Shown one piece after another: positions 36,991-45,819 of a stretch of 64,000 nt of DNA (position 1 is the first letter of the stretch; every line of letters begins with the position of its first letter). The DNA lies in assembly GCF_004563925.1 (NCBI RefSeq), contig NZ_SPNJ01000003.1, positions 310,001 through 374,000 on the forward strand. Direction: 5' to 3'. The stretch is from Herbaspirillum sp. 3R11. Lineage in GTDB: Bacteria > Pseudomonadota > Gammaproteobacteria > Burkholderiales > Burkholderiaceae_D. The notes under the pieces are model-generated. The model saw only the letters and a list, made by a program, of their open reading frames with translations. It searched no databases and was not told the origin of the DNA. The position numbers and the translations under genes are program-made.

Positions 36991-38424
36991 ATGAAAACCC
37001 ATTTCCAGTCCTTGCGGACACTCGCCGGCATTTCCCTGATCAGCGCCTTGCTCGCGGCGTGCTCTCTGGCGCCGTCGTATGAACAGCCGGCCCTTCCGGT
37101 CGCAGCCCATTGGCAAAAAACGGATGCTGCCGATGTGCAGCCCGATACCCTGCAGGCAGCATCGATTGCCTGGACCGATTTCTTCCAGGATGCGCAACTG
37201 AAGTCGGTGATCGCCGCCGCACTCGACAACAACCGCGACCTGCGCGTGGCCACGCTCAACATTGAACGCGCCCGCGCCATGTACAACATCCAGTCTGCCG
37301 ACCGGCTGCCCAACCTCGCGTTGAACGGCAACGGCGCACGCCAGCGCCTGCCGGCGGACGTCAATCCGACCGGCAGAGCAGGCGTCAACAGCAGCTATTT
37401 CGCCGGCGTCGGGCTGGCCGCGTTTGAAATCGACCTGTTCGGCCGGGTCAGGGACCTGAGCGAAGCGGCGCTGCAACGCTACTTTGCCACCGAGCAGGCG
37501 CAACGCAGCGCGCAGATCAGCCTGATCGCTGAAGTGGCCAATACCTACGAAGCGCTGGTGGCTGACCGACGGCTGCTGCAGCTCACCGAGAACACGCTGG
37601 CCAGCCGGGCCGATTCCTATGACCGGCAAAAGCAGTTGTATGCCGAGGGTGCGAGTTCCGAATATGACCTGCGGCAGGCGGAGTCGCTCTTCGAAGCCGC
37701 CAAGGCCGCACGCGCGCAACAGGAACGGCGCAAGACGCTCGATGAAAATGCCTTGACCGTACTGGTCGGCCAACCGCTTGCAGCTGATATCGGTACGGCG
37801 AACGCGGCATCGGCAGGACAGGTTCTGCCGGACCTTCCTGCCGGCCTGCCTTCGGACCTGCTCACCGCGCGGCCGGACATCCTCCAGCAAGAAGCCGTGC
37901 TGCGTTCGCAGAACGCCAACATTGGCGCGGCCCGGGCGGCATTTTTCCCGCGGATTTCCCTGACGGGGAATTTCGGCTCCGCCAGCAGCCAGCTGTCCGG
38001 ACTGTTCGACTCGGGGTCGCGTTCGTGGTCGTTCCTTCCGCAGATCTCCATCCCGATCTTCGAAGGCGGCCGCAATATCGCCAATCTCAACGTGGCGAAG
38101 ACCGAACAGAAAATTGCTGTCGCCCAATATGAAAAGACGGTGCAGGTCGCCTTCCGCGAAGTCGCCGATGCGCTGGCGGGACGCGCCACGCTGGCCGATG
38201 AAGCCGGCGCCGTGAAAGCCCAGGAGGCGGCAGAATCGGCACGCTACGGTTTTGCCAGGAGCCGTTATGAAGCCGGTTATTCCAGCTACCTGGAATACCT
38301 GGACGCGCAGCGCTCGCTGTTTGCGATCCAGCAGCAATCCATCCAGGTGCAACTTGCGGAGCTGCAGAATCGCATCACGCTCTATAAGGTTCTTGGCGGC
38401 GGCTGGAAGACGGCCAAACAATAG
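36991..38424 (+). CDS. RND efflux outer-membrane lipoprotein (NodT/OprM family)
   Basis: A 477-residue TolC-like factor with lipobox LAAC (C24) and two repeated OEP halves: LDNNRDLRVATLNIERARAMYNI in the first, and SRYEAGYSSYLEYLDAQRSLFAIQQ in the second. LTARPDILQQEAVLRSQNANIGAARAAFFPRISLTG is the family signature. It forms the outer-membrane exit duct of the pump. The gene starts 10 bp after the pump gene, completing a three-gene operon. No U-rich terminator is obvious downstream. Confidence 0.94.
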   Translation: MKTHFQSLRTLAGISLISALLAACSLAPSYEQPALPVAAHWQKTDAADVQPDTLQAASIAWTDFFQDAQLKSVIAAALDNNRDLRVATLNIERARAMYNIQSADRLPNLALNGNGARQRLPADVNPTGRAGVNSSYFAGVGLAAFEIDLFGRVRDLSEAALQRYFATEQAQRSAQISLIAEVANTYEALVADRRLLQLTENTLASRADSYDRQKQLYAEGASSEYDLRQAESLFEAAKAARAQQERRKTLDENALTVLVGQPLAADIGTANAASAGQVLPDLPAGLPSDLLTARPDILQQEAVLRSQNANIGAARAAFFPRISLTGNFGSASSQLSGLFDSGSRSWSFLPQISIPIFEGGRNIANLNVAKTEQKIAVAQYEKTVQVAFREVADALAGRATLADEAGAVKAQEAAESARYGFARSRYEAGYSSYLEYLDAQRSLFAIQQQSIQVQLAELQNRITLYKVLGGGWKTAKQ

Positions 38425-38516
38425 GAACAGAAACAGAAGCCGGCCTCGCCTCTTTTTCAGGGGCGGGAAAATGCTTCAACACCGCCAACAAGTGTCCTTG
38501 GCGACATACGTGTTAA

Positions 38517-38573
38517 GGTGAGCTCGTGCGCATTGCCGCACGAAGCTCACACCCTTCCGGCTGACTTTGCCGG
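38517..38573 (+). promoter_or_regulatory. Two adjacent hairpins upstream of the formylglutamate amidohydrolase-like gene
   Basis: Hairpin 1: GTGAGCTCGTGCG (38518-38530) pairs with CGCACGAAGCTCAC (38537-38550) with one bulged A and a CATTGC loop. Hairpin 2: CCGGC/GCCGG at 38557-38573. No T run follows, so this is not a typical terminator. It may be a structured 5' leader or a processing site after the efflux operon. Confidence 0.5.
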
Positions 38574-38619
38574 GGACCGTGTTCCCTCATGCAGCTGAAC
38601 ACCATGTCTCGAAGGGGCT

Positions 38620-39327
38620 CTGATCCACTCTTTCATCATCACCTGCGAACACGGCGGCAATCGCATTCCTGCGCCGCATGACGGTCTGTTTCTGGATCAG
38701 TTGAGTTTGCTCGACTCTCATCGCGGCTACGATGCCGGTGCGCTGCTGATGGCGCAGGATCTGGCGACAGCTTTCGATGGAGCGCTGGTGACCTCGACCG
38801 TGAGCCGTTTGCTGGTCGATCTCAATCGCTCTGTCGGCCATCCGCAACTCTTTTCAGAGACGATCCGACGCTTGCCGCCACCGGTGCGCGAAGAAATCCT
38901 GGCGCAGTATTACCGCCCTTATCGCGAGCAGGTCGAGCATCTGGTGGCGCAAGCCGTAGCCGACGGGCAGCGCGTGATCCACATTTCTTCGCACAGCTTC
39001 ACGCCCGAGCTGAACGGCAAGGTGCGCAACGCCGATGTCGGCTTGCTCTACGATCCCGCCCGACACGGCGAGGTCGAACTGTGCGCCCGCTGGCGGGCGA
39101 CCTTGGCTGAACTTGCACCATCATTGCGCGTGCGCCGCAATTACCCCTATGCAGGCAAAGGCGACGGTCTGACTGCCTACCTGCGCCAGCGCTTCGCACC
39201 AAACACTTATATCGGCATCGAACTGGAGGTCAATCAACAGATCGTGCAGTCAGACGCCGGGCAATGGACGGCGTTGCGTACTTTGCTGGTGGACAGCTTG
39301 GGCACGGTATGTGCATTGCAGGTTTGA
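38620..39327 (+). CDS. N-formylglutamate amidohydrolase-like protein, start codon irregular
   Basis: About 235 residues with FGase-family features: FIITCEHGGNRIPAPHDGLF at the N-terminus, LLDSHRGYDAGAL, LLVDLNRSVGHPQLF, VIHISSHSFTPELNGKVRNADVGLLYDP and TYIGIELEVNQQ. The family hydrolyses N-formyl-glutamate or related N-acyl amino acids with a metal ion. No ATG, GTG or TTG lies in frame between the stop at 38596 and the conserved CEHGGN motif. The only near-cognate starts are CTG 38620 and ATC 38623, behind AAGGGG (38612-38617). An ATG at 38604 is in another frame and would need loss of one base. So either initiation is unusual or the 5' end carries a frameshift. Coordinates assume CTG. Confidence 0.7.
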   Translation: MIHSFIITCEHGGNRIPAPHDGLFLDQLSLLDSHRGYDAGALLMAQDLATAFDGALVTSTVSRLLVDLNRSVGHPQLFSETIRRLPPPVREEILAQYYRPYREQVEHLVAQAVADGQRVIHISSHSFTPELNGKVRNADVGLLYDPARHGEVELCARWRATLAELAPSLRVRRNYPYAGKGDGLTAYLRQRFAPNTYIGIELEVNQQIVQSDAGQWTALRTLLVDSLGTVCALQV

Positions 39328-39451
39328 TGAACGTGTTTCGCTACCTGCGGTCTTGTTAACTGTCTTGTTAACTTGACGCCCCTCAACCTCAGCCGTTTGT
39401 CCTGCCTGCACCTTGTGTCTCGCTCGATGCGACTGAAAACCGGAACCTGTC

Positions 39452-40285
39452 ATGAAAATCCATATCGGTTTTGAAATGGTCTACGATTGCCCGCAACCGA
39501 CGCCCATGATTTTCAACCTGAACGTCCACTTCACGCGGGTATCCGACCTGGTCAGCCGCGACGACCTGATGTTCGATCCTCCGGTCCCCCGCACGGCCTA
39601 TCGCGACAGTTTCGGCAACTGGTGTACGCGTATCGTGGCGCCGCAAGGCCGTATGCGCATTTCCGCCGATGCCGTCGTCAACGACAGCGGCGCCCCTGAC
39701 GTGCTGTCGCCGCAGGCGCGACAACTGGCGGTGCAGGACTTGCCGGAAGAGCCGCTGCTGTTCTTGCTCGGCAGCCGCTACTGTGAGACGGATCGCCTGT
39801 CGCCGATTGCGTGGCAACTGTTCGAGCATGCCCCAACAGGCTGGGGCCGCGTGCAGGCCATCTGCGACTACGTCCATCGCCATATCGTGTTCGGTTATGA
39901 AAATGCCCGCATGACGCGCACCGCGCTGGAAGCATTCAATGAGAAAGTCGGCGTCTGCCGCGACTACGCTCATCTGGCGGTCGCCTTTTGCCGCTGCATG
40001 AATATCCCGGCGCGCTATTGCACCGGTTACCTGGGCGACATCGGCACGCCGCCACCACATGGCACGATGGACTTCGCCGCGTGGTTCGAGGTGTTCCTCG
40101 ACGGCAGCTGGCACACCTTCGACGCCCGCAACAATACGCCGCGCATCGGCCGCGTCTTGATTGCCCGTGGCCGCGATGCCGCCGATGTGGCGCTCAACAA
40201 TACCTTCGGACCCAATACCTTGAGCAGCTTCAAGGTATGGACCGACGAAGTCAGTGAGCGTCAGCCGGGCGAACCGTGGCTGTGA
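39452..40285 (+). CDS. Transglutaminase-like cysteine protease-fold protein
   Basis: A 277-residue protein. An N-terminal beta domain (about 1-100) is followed by a transglutaminase-like core with C169 in VGVCRDYAHLA and D224 in TFDARNN. At the position where most relatives have His-Ala-Trp this protein reads AAWFEVF (A210), so the classical catalytic His is not in place; H203 a few residues earlier is a possible substitute. The C-terminal block GRVLIARGRDAADVALNNTFGP is typical of the subfamily. It could be an amidase or an inactive binding protein. It follows the FGase-like gene by 124 bp on the same strand, suggesting a shared role in peptide or amino-acyl amide turnover. Confidence 0.88.
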   Translation: MKIHIGFEMVYDCPQPTPMIFNLNVHFTRVSDLVSRDDLMFDPPVPRTAYRDSFGNWCTRIVAPQGRMRISADAVVNDSGAPDVLSPQARQLAVQDLPEEPLLFLLGSRYCETDRLSPIAWQLFEHAPTGWGRVQAICDYVHRHIVFGYENARMTRTALEAFNEKVGVCRDYAHLAVAFCRCMNIPARYCTGYLGDIGTPPPHGTMDFAAWFEVFLDGSWHTFDARNNTPRIGRVLIARGRDAADVALNNTFGPNTLSSFKVWTDEVSERQPGEPWL

Positions 40286-40292
40286 TCGTCTT

Positions 40293-41234
40293 TTAGAGAA
40301 CGCCCGCGCTGCGCCGCCATGCCATGCGCGGCAACGCCGGGATCAGCAAGCCCAGGCAAATCAGCGCCACGCCCATGAGCAGATCCGCCGACAAGGCTTC
40401 GCCAAAGATCAGCGACGACAGCGTGATACCCACTACCGGCACACCCAGCATGCAGACTGAGACGGTCACCGGCGACAGGCGCTGGGTCATCTGCAGCACG
40501 ATCAGAAACGTCAGCGCCGTCGCCAGCGGACCGGTGTAGGCGATCACGTACCAGGCATGCGGCTCGACGAGGAAAGCCGGCGCGCCTTCAACAGCCAGCG
40601 CCAGCACCGTCAGCGGCAGCGCCGCCACCAGCGTTTGCCAGGGCAGCAAGTCAAAATCGAGACGCACGCCCTTGATCGACTTGATCTGCAGGATATTGAT
40701 GGCCCACGACAACGAAGCCGCCGCCAACATCAGATAGCCGATCATGCCGTGCAGGTCGGCGTGCAGCAACGCGGGCAACACCACAATCGCCATGCCGAGA
40801 TAACTGAACATGGTCGCCAGCCTTTGCTGGCCGCTGAGACGCTGCTTGAGCACCAGCGCCGCGCCGGGCACCACCCAGATCGACGTGGCGTAAGCGATCA
40901 GCGAAGCGCGTCCCGGCATCACGAAATGCAAGGCGCCGGTAACCAATGCCGTAAACAATCCCATCTGCAAAATACCGACTCCCAGCACCACCGGCCATTC
41001 TTCGCGGCGCGGCAGGCGCAGCTTGCCGATGGCGGCGGCGATCGCAAAACTGAGCAGAGCGGCAGAAACAAAACGGCTGGCGGCGAACCACAGCGGCGGG
41101 ATGTACTGGCTGCCGAACTTCATCACCGGCCAGTTGCCGCCCCAGACGCAGATCGCCAATATGACGCATATGAGGAAGGGTCCGCTGATGGTTTTTGTTT
41201 TTTTGAGAGGGGCGGACGGGCTGCTGAGCGACAT
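40293..41234 (-). CDS. DMT-superfamily (EamA) transporter
   Basis: A 313-residue protein from ATG 41232-41234, with ten predicted membrane helices in two EamA halves (LAICVWGGNWPVMKFGSQYIPPLWFAASRF begins the first; LLPWQTLVAALPLTVLALAVEG the second). Such proteins export amino acids or metabolites; the substrate is unknown. The start is uncertain: the frame is open to 41318 and no strong Shine-Dalgarno is seen before either candidate. It is convergent with the transglutaminase-like gene (7 bp apart). Confidence 0.9.
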   Translation of the reverse strand: MSLSSPSAPLKKTKTISGPFLICVILAICVWGGNWPVMKFGSQYIPPLWFAASRFVSAALLSFAIAAAIGKLRLPRREEWPVVLGVGILQMGLFTALVTGALHFVMPGRASLIAYATSIWVVPGAALVLKQRLSGQQRLATMFSYLGMAIVVLPALLHADLHGMIGYLMLAAASLSWAINILQIKSIKGVRLDFDLLPWQTLVAALPLTVLALAVEGAPAFLVEPHAWYVIAYTGPLATALTFLIVLQMTQRLSPVTVSVCMLGVPVVGITLSSLIFGEALSADLLMGVALICLGLLIPALPRMAWRRSAGVL

Positions 41235-41818
41235 GGATGTTCCGGATGAAAGAGGCAGGGATGGACGCGAAGTGCTTGCGAAGATGCCCGTGGGAATCTG
41301 ATGCTGCACTGCATCCAATTTGATCGTTATGGTAACGATTCACACACGGATAGTGCTGCCGTATTGCCTGGAACAAACGTCATTTAAAAGCATAAATATC
41401 CTAATATTTATATTTTTACGATCAATTATGCTTTTGTGGAAATAAAATTCAGGATTAACGCCTAACTGCGGATCCGCATCTAAAACTCATACAGCTGGCG
41501 TCCGTATTTCATTGCTACGCAAGAACGTCCGTTGTCTGGGGGAGAATATTCGAAAGTAGAGCAGCTACTCAAAATAAGCGGAGAACAGTTCAGAGGCCAG
41601 CTTTCGCGACTGGTTGTGGTGGGGAGGTGTGGATATGAAATTTGTCAGACAATTTTTGTGCCCCCATAAATCTGGGAACAATGAGCAAGAAGTTTCAGAG
41701 CTGGCGGGCTTTGATTTTCTCTGATTGGAACGAGGTGGAGACGTTGCGAAATTACTTGTTCTTGGATGACGGCTTGTCAAAATACAAGCGATAATAATGC
41801 TCCCCAAATGGCATTTAA
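41235..41818. other. AT-rich intergenic region
   Basis: 584 bp with no gene I can support. It contains a 9-bp inverted repeat AAAAGCATA / TATGCTTTT (41386-41394 and 41427-41435) enclosing an A/T tract. Base composition shifts visibly toward A/T here and stays lower in GC through about 47.0 kb. Short open frames in it lack family resemblance. Confidence 0.6.
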
Positions 41819-42454
41819 ATGAATATGCGTGACATCATCAATGGCTTTCTACGCTTCCAACAAGAGATCTTTCCAGCACGTAAAGAGTTATTCAAGACGC
41901 TTGCGACTGGCCAAACTCCTAAAGCGCTATTCATTTCTTGTTCCGACAGCCGCATGGTGCCGGAACTTGTGACACAGAGAGAACCGGGCGAGCTGTTCGT
42001 CATTCGCAATGCAGGAAACATCGTTCCGTCATTTGGTCCCGAACCGGGCGGTGTCAGTGCAACGGTTGAGTATGCAGTAGCGCAATTGAAGGTAAGGGAC
42101 ATCGTGATATGTGGTCACTCTGATTGCGGTGCAATGAAAGCTGTCGCCACGTGCGCGTGCCTGGATCACATGCCGGCGGTAAAACACTGGCTGCACTATG
42201 CAGATGCCGCTCGGATGATTAATGAGTCCAAGAATCACGCGGCCGAGAATGACCGAATAAACGGCATGGTTCGCGAGAACGTTATTGCACAGTTGAACAA
42301 TATCCGCACACATCCATCGGTAGCGTTGGCTCTCGCCCAAGGTCGGTTGACACTCCACGGATGGGTCTACGATATCGAGAGCGGCTCAATAGACGCGCTT
42401 GATTCGACCAATACGTTCGTACCTTTGGCGGAACATCCAGCAACTCGGCTTTGA
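41819..42454 (+). CDS. Beta-carbonic anhydrase
   Basis: A 211-residue beta-class carbonic anhydrase that interconverts CO2 and bicarbonate. Zinc ligands are C41 (SCSDSR), H100 and C103 (GHSDCGAMK), with the D43/R45 dyad of the active site. Length and C-terminal [14 protein letters not shown] are typical of the CynT/Can group. ATG 41819 lacks a clear Shine-Dalgarno; ATG 41825 (MRDII) is also in frame. It has lower GC and different codon use than the flanking housekeeping genes. A small ORF follows 21 bp later. Confidence 0.94.
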   Translation: MNMRDIINGFLRFQQEIFPARKELFKTLATGQTPKALFISCSDSRMVPELVTQREPGELFVIRNAGNIVPSFGPEPGGVSATVEYAVAQLKVRDIVICGHSDCGAMKAVATCACLDHMPAVKHWLHYADAARMINESKNHAAENDRINGMVRENVIAQLNNIRTHPSVALALAQGRLTLHGWVYDIESGSIDALDSTNTFVPLAEHPATRL

Positions 42455-42475
42455 AAATCCGTCCCGCAAAAGACG

Positions 42476-42745
42476 ATGTCTAAAGACGAAGCTCAGCGCA
42501 GTGGTGCCGGAGCAGCAGCGATTCTTTTCACCATGTTCGACGGTAGCAAAAACGAAGGCGTACCGTTACTTCAAACATCACTCGGAAGAAGGTTGGCGGA
42601 GAATAATGCTTGGTTTTTGGCGTTGGGACAGGCGGAAATTCTGAATAAATATGGGCAGATACCATTGGCGCTCAGTAACCAACTGTTATCGAACTACCTC
42701 GACTCTTACGCAAAATATAAATTACCAGCTCTTGAGTTGAGATAA
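42476..42745 (+). CDS. Hypothetical 89-residue protein
   Basis: A short, mixed-composition ORF (MSKDEAQRSGAGAAAILFTM start) on the same strand, 21 bp after the carbonic anhydrase gene. It has no signal peptide, no obvious membrane helix and no family I recognise. A helical C-terminal half rich in Leu, Asn and Tyr (LSNQLLSNYLDSYAKYKLP) looks protein-like rather than random. No strong Shine-Dalgarno is present. It could be a genuine partner of the carbonic anhydrase or a chance frame. Confidence 0.4.
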   Translation: MSKDEAQRSGAGAAAILFTMFDGSKNEGVPLLQTSLGRRLAENNAWFLALGQAEILNKYGQIPLALSNQLLSNYLDSYAKYKLPALELR

Positions 42746-42912
42746 TGCGTTTTAAAAATTCCATGCGTCGATTGTTTTGACAGTAAGAAAATAGACCGCA
42801 ACGCGTAGGCACTCGCTGAGATAAGTCCATTTCCCCAATGTCCGCAATCGGTAGCTGCCATTCTTTTGTCGACCACGGCTATCATTTCTGAATCAGGCAA
42901 GATTCATTGCAG

Positions 42913-44463
42913 CTACTGCGCGTCGACCGGCCTCTCGCTTATTTGTACCTTGTTTCGCCCGCTCCCCTTGGCCTTGTACAAGGCGCTATCGGCAGCATTC
43001 AACACGGCGTTGATCGAGTCATGAATCGCGCTGTCATACACAGCCGCACCAATGCTCACTGAAATGTGGCCGATCTGGCTTTTCGAGTGCGGAATATTGA
43101 GTGCTTCAATTGCGCTTCGGATCTTTTCACCCACAAAGATGGTGCCATTGGCATTCGTTTCAGCGAGCACGACGATAAACTCTTCTCCGCCGTAACGCGC
43201 GGCAATATCGGAGCTGCGCGGCAGCTGTACAGAAATGACGCCAGAGACGGCGGCCAGAACCTCATCCCCCTTTTGATGGCCATAAGTGTCATTGTAAAAT
43301 TTGAAATAGTCGACATCGATAAACAAAATCGAAAATATTCCGCTGCTGCGTCTGCTTCGATTCCACAGATCGTCCAGTGCATGGTCCAGCGCTCGCCGGT
43401 TAAGCAGCTTGGTCAAATCGTCGATGCGCACCAACTCCTGCAATTTCTCTTCTGCGCGACGTCGCTTCTTGAGCTCATTCCGCAATATATGGAAGAGCAC
43501 CACGCACACCGTCATGAAGAGCAGCATCATGTAGCCCAGGGTATAGAGGCTCTCGGTCCAGTGTCTGAAGATATGTTTGTCGGAGCGCCCGACAAAAACG
43601 ACGAGCGGGGTTCCGGGAACGTTTCTGAACGCATACAAACGCTTGATCCCGTCAGTGATGGCTTGCGCAAAGAAGCTGCCGCTATTTTGTTGAATTAGAG
43701 ACTTGATCTTTAAAAAATTCGCGCTGGTACTGATGTCACGCCCAATCATTGAAGCAGAGTATGGCAGCCGCATATAGACCACTCCACTGCGAGAATACAG
43801 CGACATCACACCATCTTCTCCCAACAGGATTCCGCTGAACAGCTCGCGGAAATAAGTTAGATCGAGAGCCATAACGACGATGCCTGCAAAGCCGCCATCT
43901 TGATTGGACAGGCGTTTGGACAAGACCACAACCTGCAGATCCCGATCGAATTTGGCGCTAATTGGCGGCGAAATATAAAGGCCGGTGTCGGGCTGATCGC
44001 GATGAACCGTGAAATAGAGGCGCTCGCCGTAGGTGTTGGCCGGTGTGCCTGGCAAAGAGGACACGACAACTTTGCCGGCATCGTCAAGTACCGCCATGAC
44101 AACCACATGCTTCGCGGCTGCAACGCCGCCGAAAAGATAGGAGTGTTGCTGGTTGTACGTGAGCTGCCTGAACATCGGGCTTTGATAGCGATTCGCCAGC
44201 GCGTCCAGAGACAACGAAAGTATCTCGATATTTCGAACTATATCGCGCTGGGCCATCAGCGTAATGTTCTGCGACGTCTCGATCGCATATTGACGTGCCT
44301 CCTCATGGCTGGTGTAGAGTATCCAGCCGAACAAGCCGAATACCATCGCCATCAGAAGCACCCCGCTTATTTTAAGAGCCTTCCCTAAACGCTTAATTTT
44401 GAAACCCCCATTTGCTCTGTTTGTTTGAACGCAAGCAAGATGAAAGACTGTGGCAAGCGGCAC
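42913..44463 (-). CDS. Membrane-bound sensor diguanylate cyclase (CACHE-GGDEF)
   Basis: A 516-residue protein. TM1 (about 31-50) is followed by a periplasmic double-CACHE-like sensor (about 55-300: SLPGTPANTYGERLYFTVHRDQPDTGLYISPPI, FAGIVVMALDLTYF). TM2 (about 308-330) and a C-terminal GGDEF domain (about 345-510) follow, with DDLTKLLNRRAL, DVDYFKFYNDTYGHQKGDEVL, active site GGEEF and inhibitory site RSSD five residues earlier. It should make c-di-GMP in response to an extracytoplasmic ligand. Start GTG 44461-44463 has GGAGA 5 nt upstream. Confidence 0.93.
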   Translation of the reverse strand: MPLATVFHLACVQTNRANGGFKIKRLGKALKISGVLLMAMVFGLFGWILYTSHEEARQYAIETSQNITLMAQRDIVRNIEILSLSLDALANRYQSPMFRQLTYNQQHSYLFGGVAAAKHVVVMAVLDDAGKVVVSSLPGTPANTYGERLYFTVHRDQPDTGLYISPPISAKFDRDLQVVVLSKRLSNQDGGFAGIVVMALDLTYFRELFSGILLGEDGVMSLYSRSGVVYMRLPYSASMIGRDISTSANFLKIKSLIQQNSGSFFAQAITDGIKRLYAFRNVPGTPLVVFVGRSDKHIFRHWTESLYTLGYMMLLFMTVCVVLFHILRNELKKRRRAEEKLQELVRIDDLTKLLNRRALDHALDDLWNRSRRSSGIFSILFIDVDYFKFYNDTYGHQKGDEVLAAVSGVISVQLPRSSDIAARYGGEEFIVVLAETNANGTIFVGEKIRSAIEALNIPHSKSQIGHISVSIGAAVYDSAIHDSINAVLNAADSALYKAKGSGRNKVQISERPVDAQ

Positions 44464-44728
44464 ATCATCTCCACTGTGAACGCTTCCATACTTGAAATCC
44501 GATGGGCGTAATTAACGCACAAAAGCATATCTTTCGACAGATTTCCAAAGCGCAACGTATGCTGGAGACGACAGTTGTGTTTTTTAACTTCGGCGACGCA
44601 AAGTCTTGTGCTACGCCACCTGAAAATCCCCAGGGACGCCAAGAGTTTCCGCGAGAATATGGGCTGAAAATATAAAATTGCGTGTAGGCAGAAGTCGCAA
44701 TCGGCCAGTTGCGGTCATCATCGTCGCC

Positions 44729-45652
44729 TTATTGCGCAGGCAAGACACTCAAGGTTGACCGCAAAAAATCAACAAATGCACGTACCTTCGCAGAGAGATG
44801 GCGATTTTGCGGATACAAAATGGAAAATGGGCGGGAACGCCCGCCGTGGGCTTGAAGAACCTCCACTAAATCGCCGCGTGCTACAGCGTCGGTGGCGGCA
44901 AAACGATAAGTCTGATAAAGCCCGCCCCCTGCATTGACCCATGCGATGCAACCAAGAGCATCGTTGAGTATGCGCATCCGGCTGCGTATCGGATAGTCAA
45001 TCTCGTTGCCCAGATCATCTTTGAAGATCCACATTAGCGGGCGCCCCGTATTCGGTGATATGTACTGAATACAATCATGCGCCTCAAGGTCATTCAGAGA
45101 ACGCGGAGTGCCCTTTTTTTTGAGGTATTGCGGCGTTCCGAATACGCCCAAAAAAACATCCTCGAGCTTGTAGGCAACCAGTCTTGAGTCGCGCTGAATG
45201 CCCAATCGTATTGCGAGATCGAACCCCTCCTCAACGAAATCAATGATCTTGTCCGAGATACTTAGCTCAATTTCTATCTGCGGATATGCCTCGGTAAATT
45301 TAGGCATCAGGGGCAGCAATCTATACGTGCCGTAGGCTGCACTGACACTGATGCGCAACAGTCCGCTGGGAACGGTCTGAGCACCGGTGATGGCGCGCTC
45401 CGCTTCTGCAATCTGCTCCAGTGCGAGCTGGCATTCTTTCCAATAAAGCTCACCTTCATTGGTGACCTTGATGCTGCGCGTTGTACGGGAAAACAAACGC
45501 ACACCCAAACGCTTTTCGAGCCGACTGATCGATCTGCTGACCGCTGCAGGCGTAACGCCGAAGAACTCGGCCGCTGCGGTGAAACTGCCTAACTCCGCCG
45601 CCTTGCAAAATTGTTCGATGCTTCCCAGCTGAGGCGAGTCCGGCGCTCCCAT
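44729..45652 (-). CDS. LysR-family regulator
   Basis: A 307-residue LysR protein. The N-terminal winged HTH (about 7-65: IEQFCKAAELGSFTAAAEFFGVTPAAVSRSISRLEKRLGVRLFSRTTRSIKVTNEG) is followed by a substrate-binding domain with SDKIIDFVEEGFDLAIRLG. I chose ATG 45650-45652 because GGGA lies 6 nt upstream; ATG 45658 and 45694 are alternatives. It is divergent from the GST gene (167 bp apart) and likely controls it. Confidence 0.92.
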   Translation of the reverse strand: MGAPDSPQLGSIEQFCKAAELGSFTAAAEFFGVTPAAVSRSISRLEKRLGVRLFSRTTRSIKVTNEGELYWKECQLALEQIAEAERAITGAQTVPSGLLRISVSAAYGTYRLLPLMPKFTEAYPQIEIELSISDKIIDFVEEGFDLAIRLGIQRDSRLVAYKLEDVFLGVFGTPQYLKKKGTPRSLNDLEAHDCIQYISPNTGRPLMWIFKDDLGNEIDYPIRSRMRILNDALGCIAWVNAGGGLYQTYRFAATDAVARGDLVEVLQAHGGRSRPFSILYPQNRHLSAKVRAFVDFLRSTLSVLPAQ

Positions 45653-45819
45653 ATTCATTCCCAAATGTAATAAATGAAATGATTTTAACCCCATTTATCA
45701 CGACATAACTACTGAATACACTGCAGTCACTGCTTGAGGAAAAACATACACATCAAGCCGATCCGGCATGCTTTCTGGAGCAAGCCACATTCAGTTCAAA
45801 CTTATAGGGAACAACCATC

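Noticed and set aside
34857..37388. 843-codon antisense frame across the RND pump gene
   Set aside because: Low-complexity His/Asp/Gln/Arg composition typical of a reverse-frame shadow. The pump on the plus strand is certain.
38517..38573. Double hairpin considered as the RND operon terminator
   Set aside because: Neither hairpin is followed by a T tract, and it lies about 90 bp after the stop. Function left open.
41565..41807. 80-codon minus-strand frame before the carbonic anhydrase
   Set aside because: Ser/Pro-rich, no Shine-Dalgarno, no recognisable domain. It lies in an AT-rich spacer.
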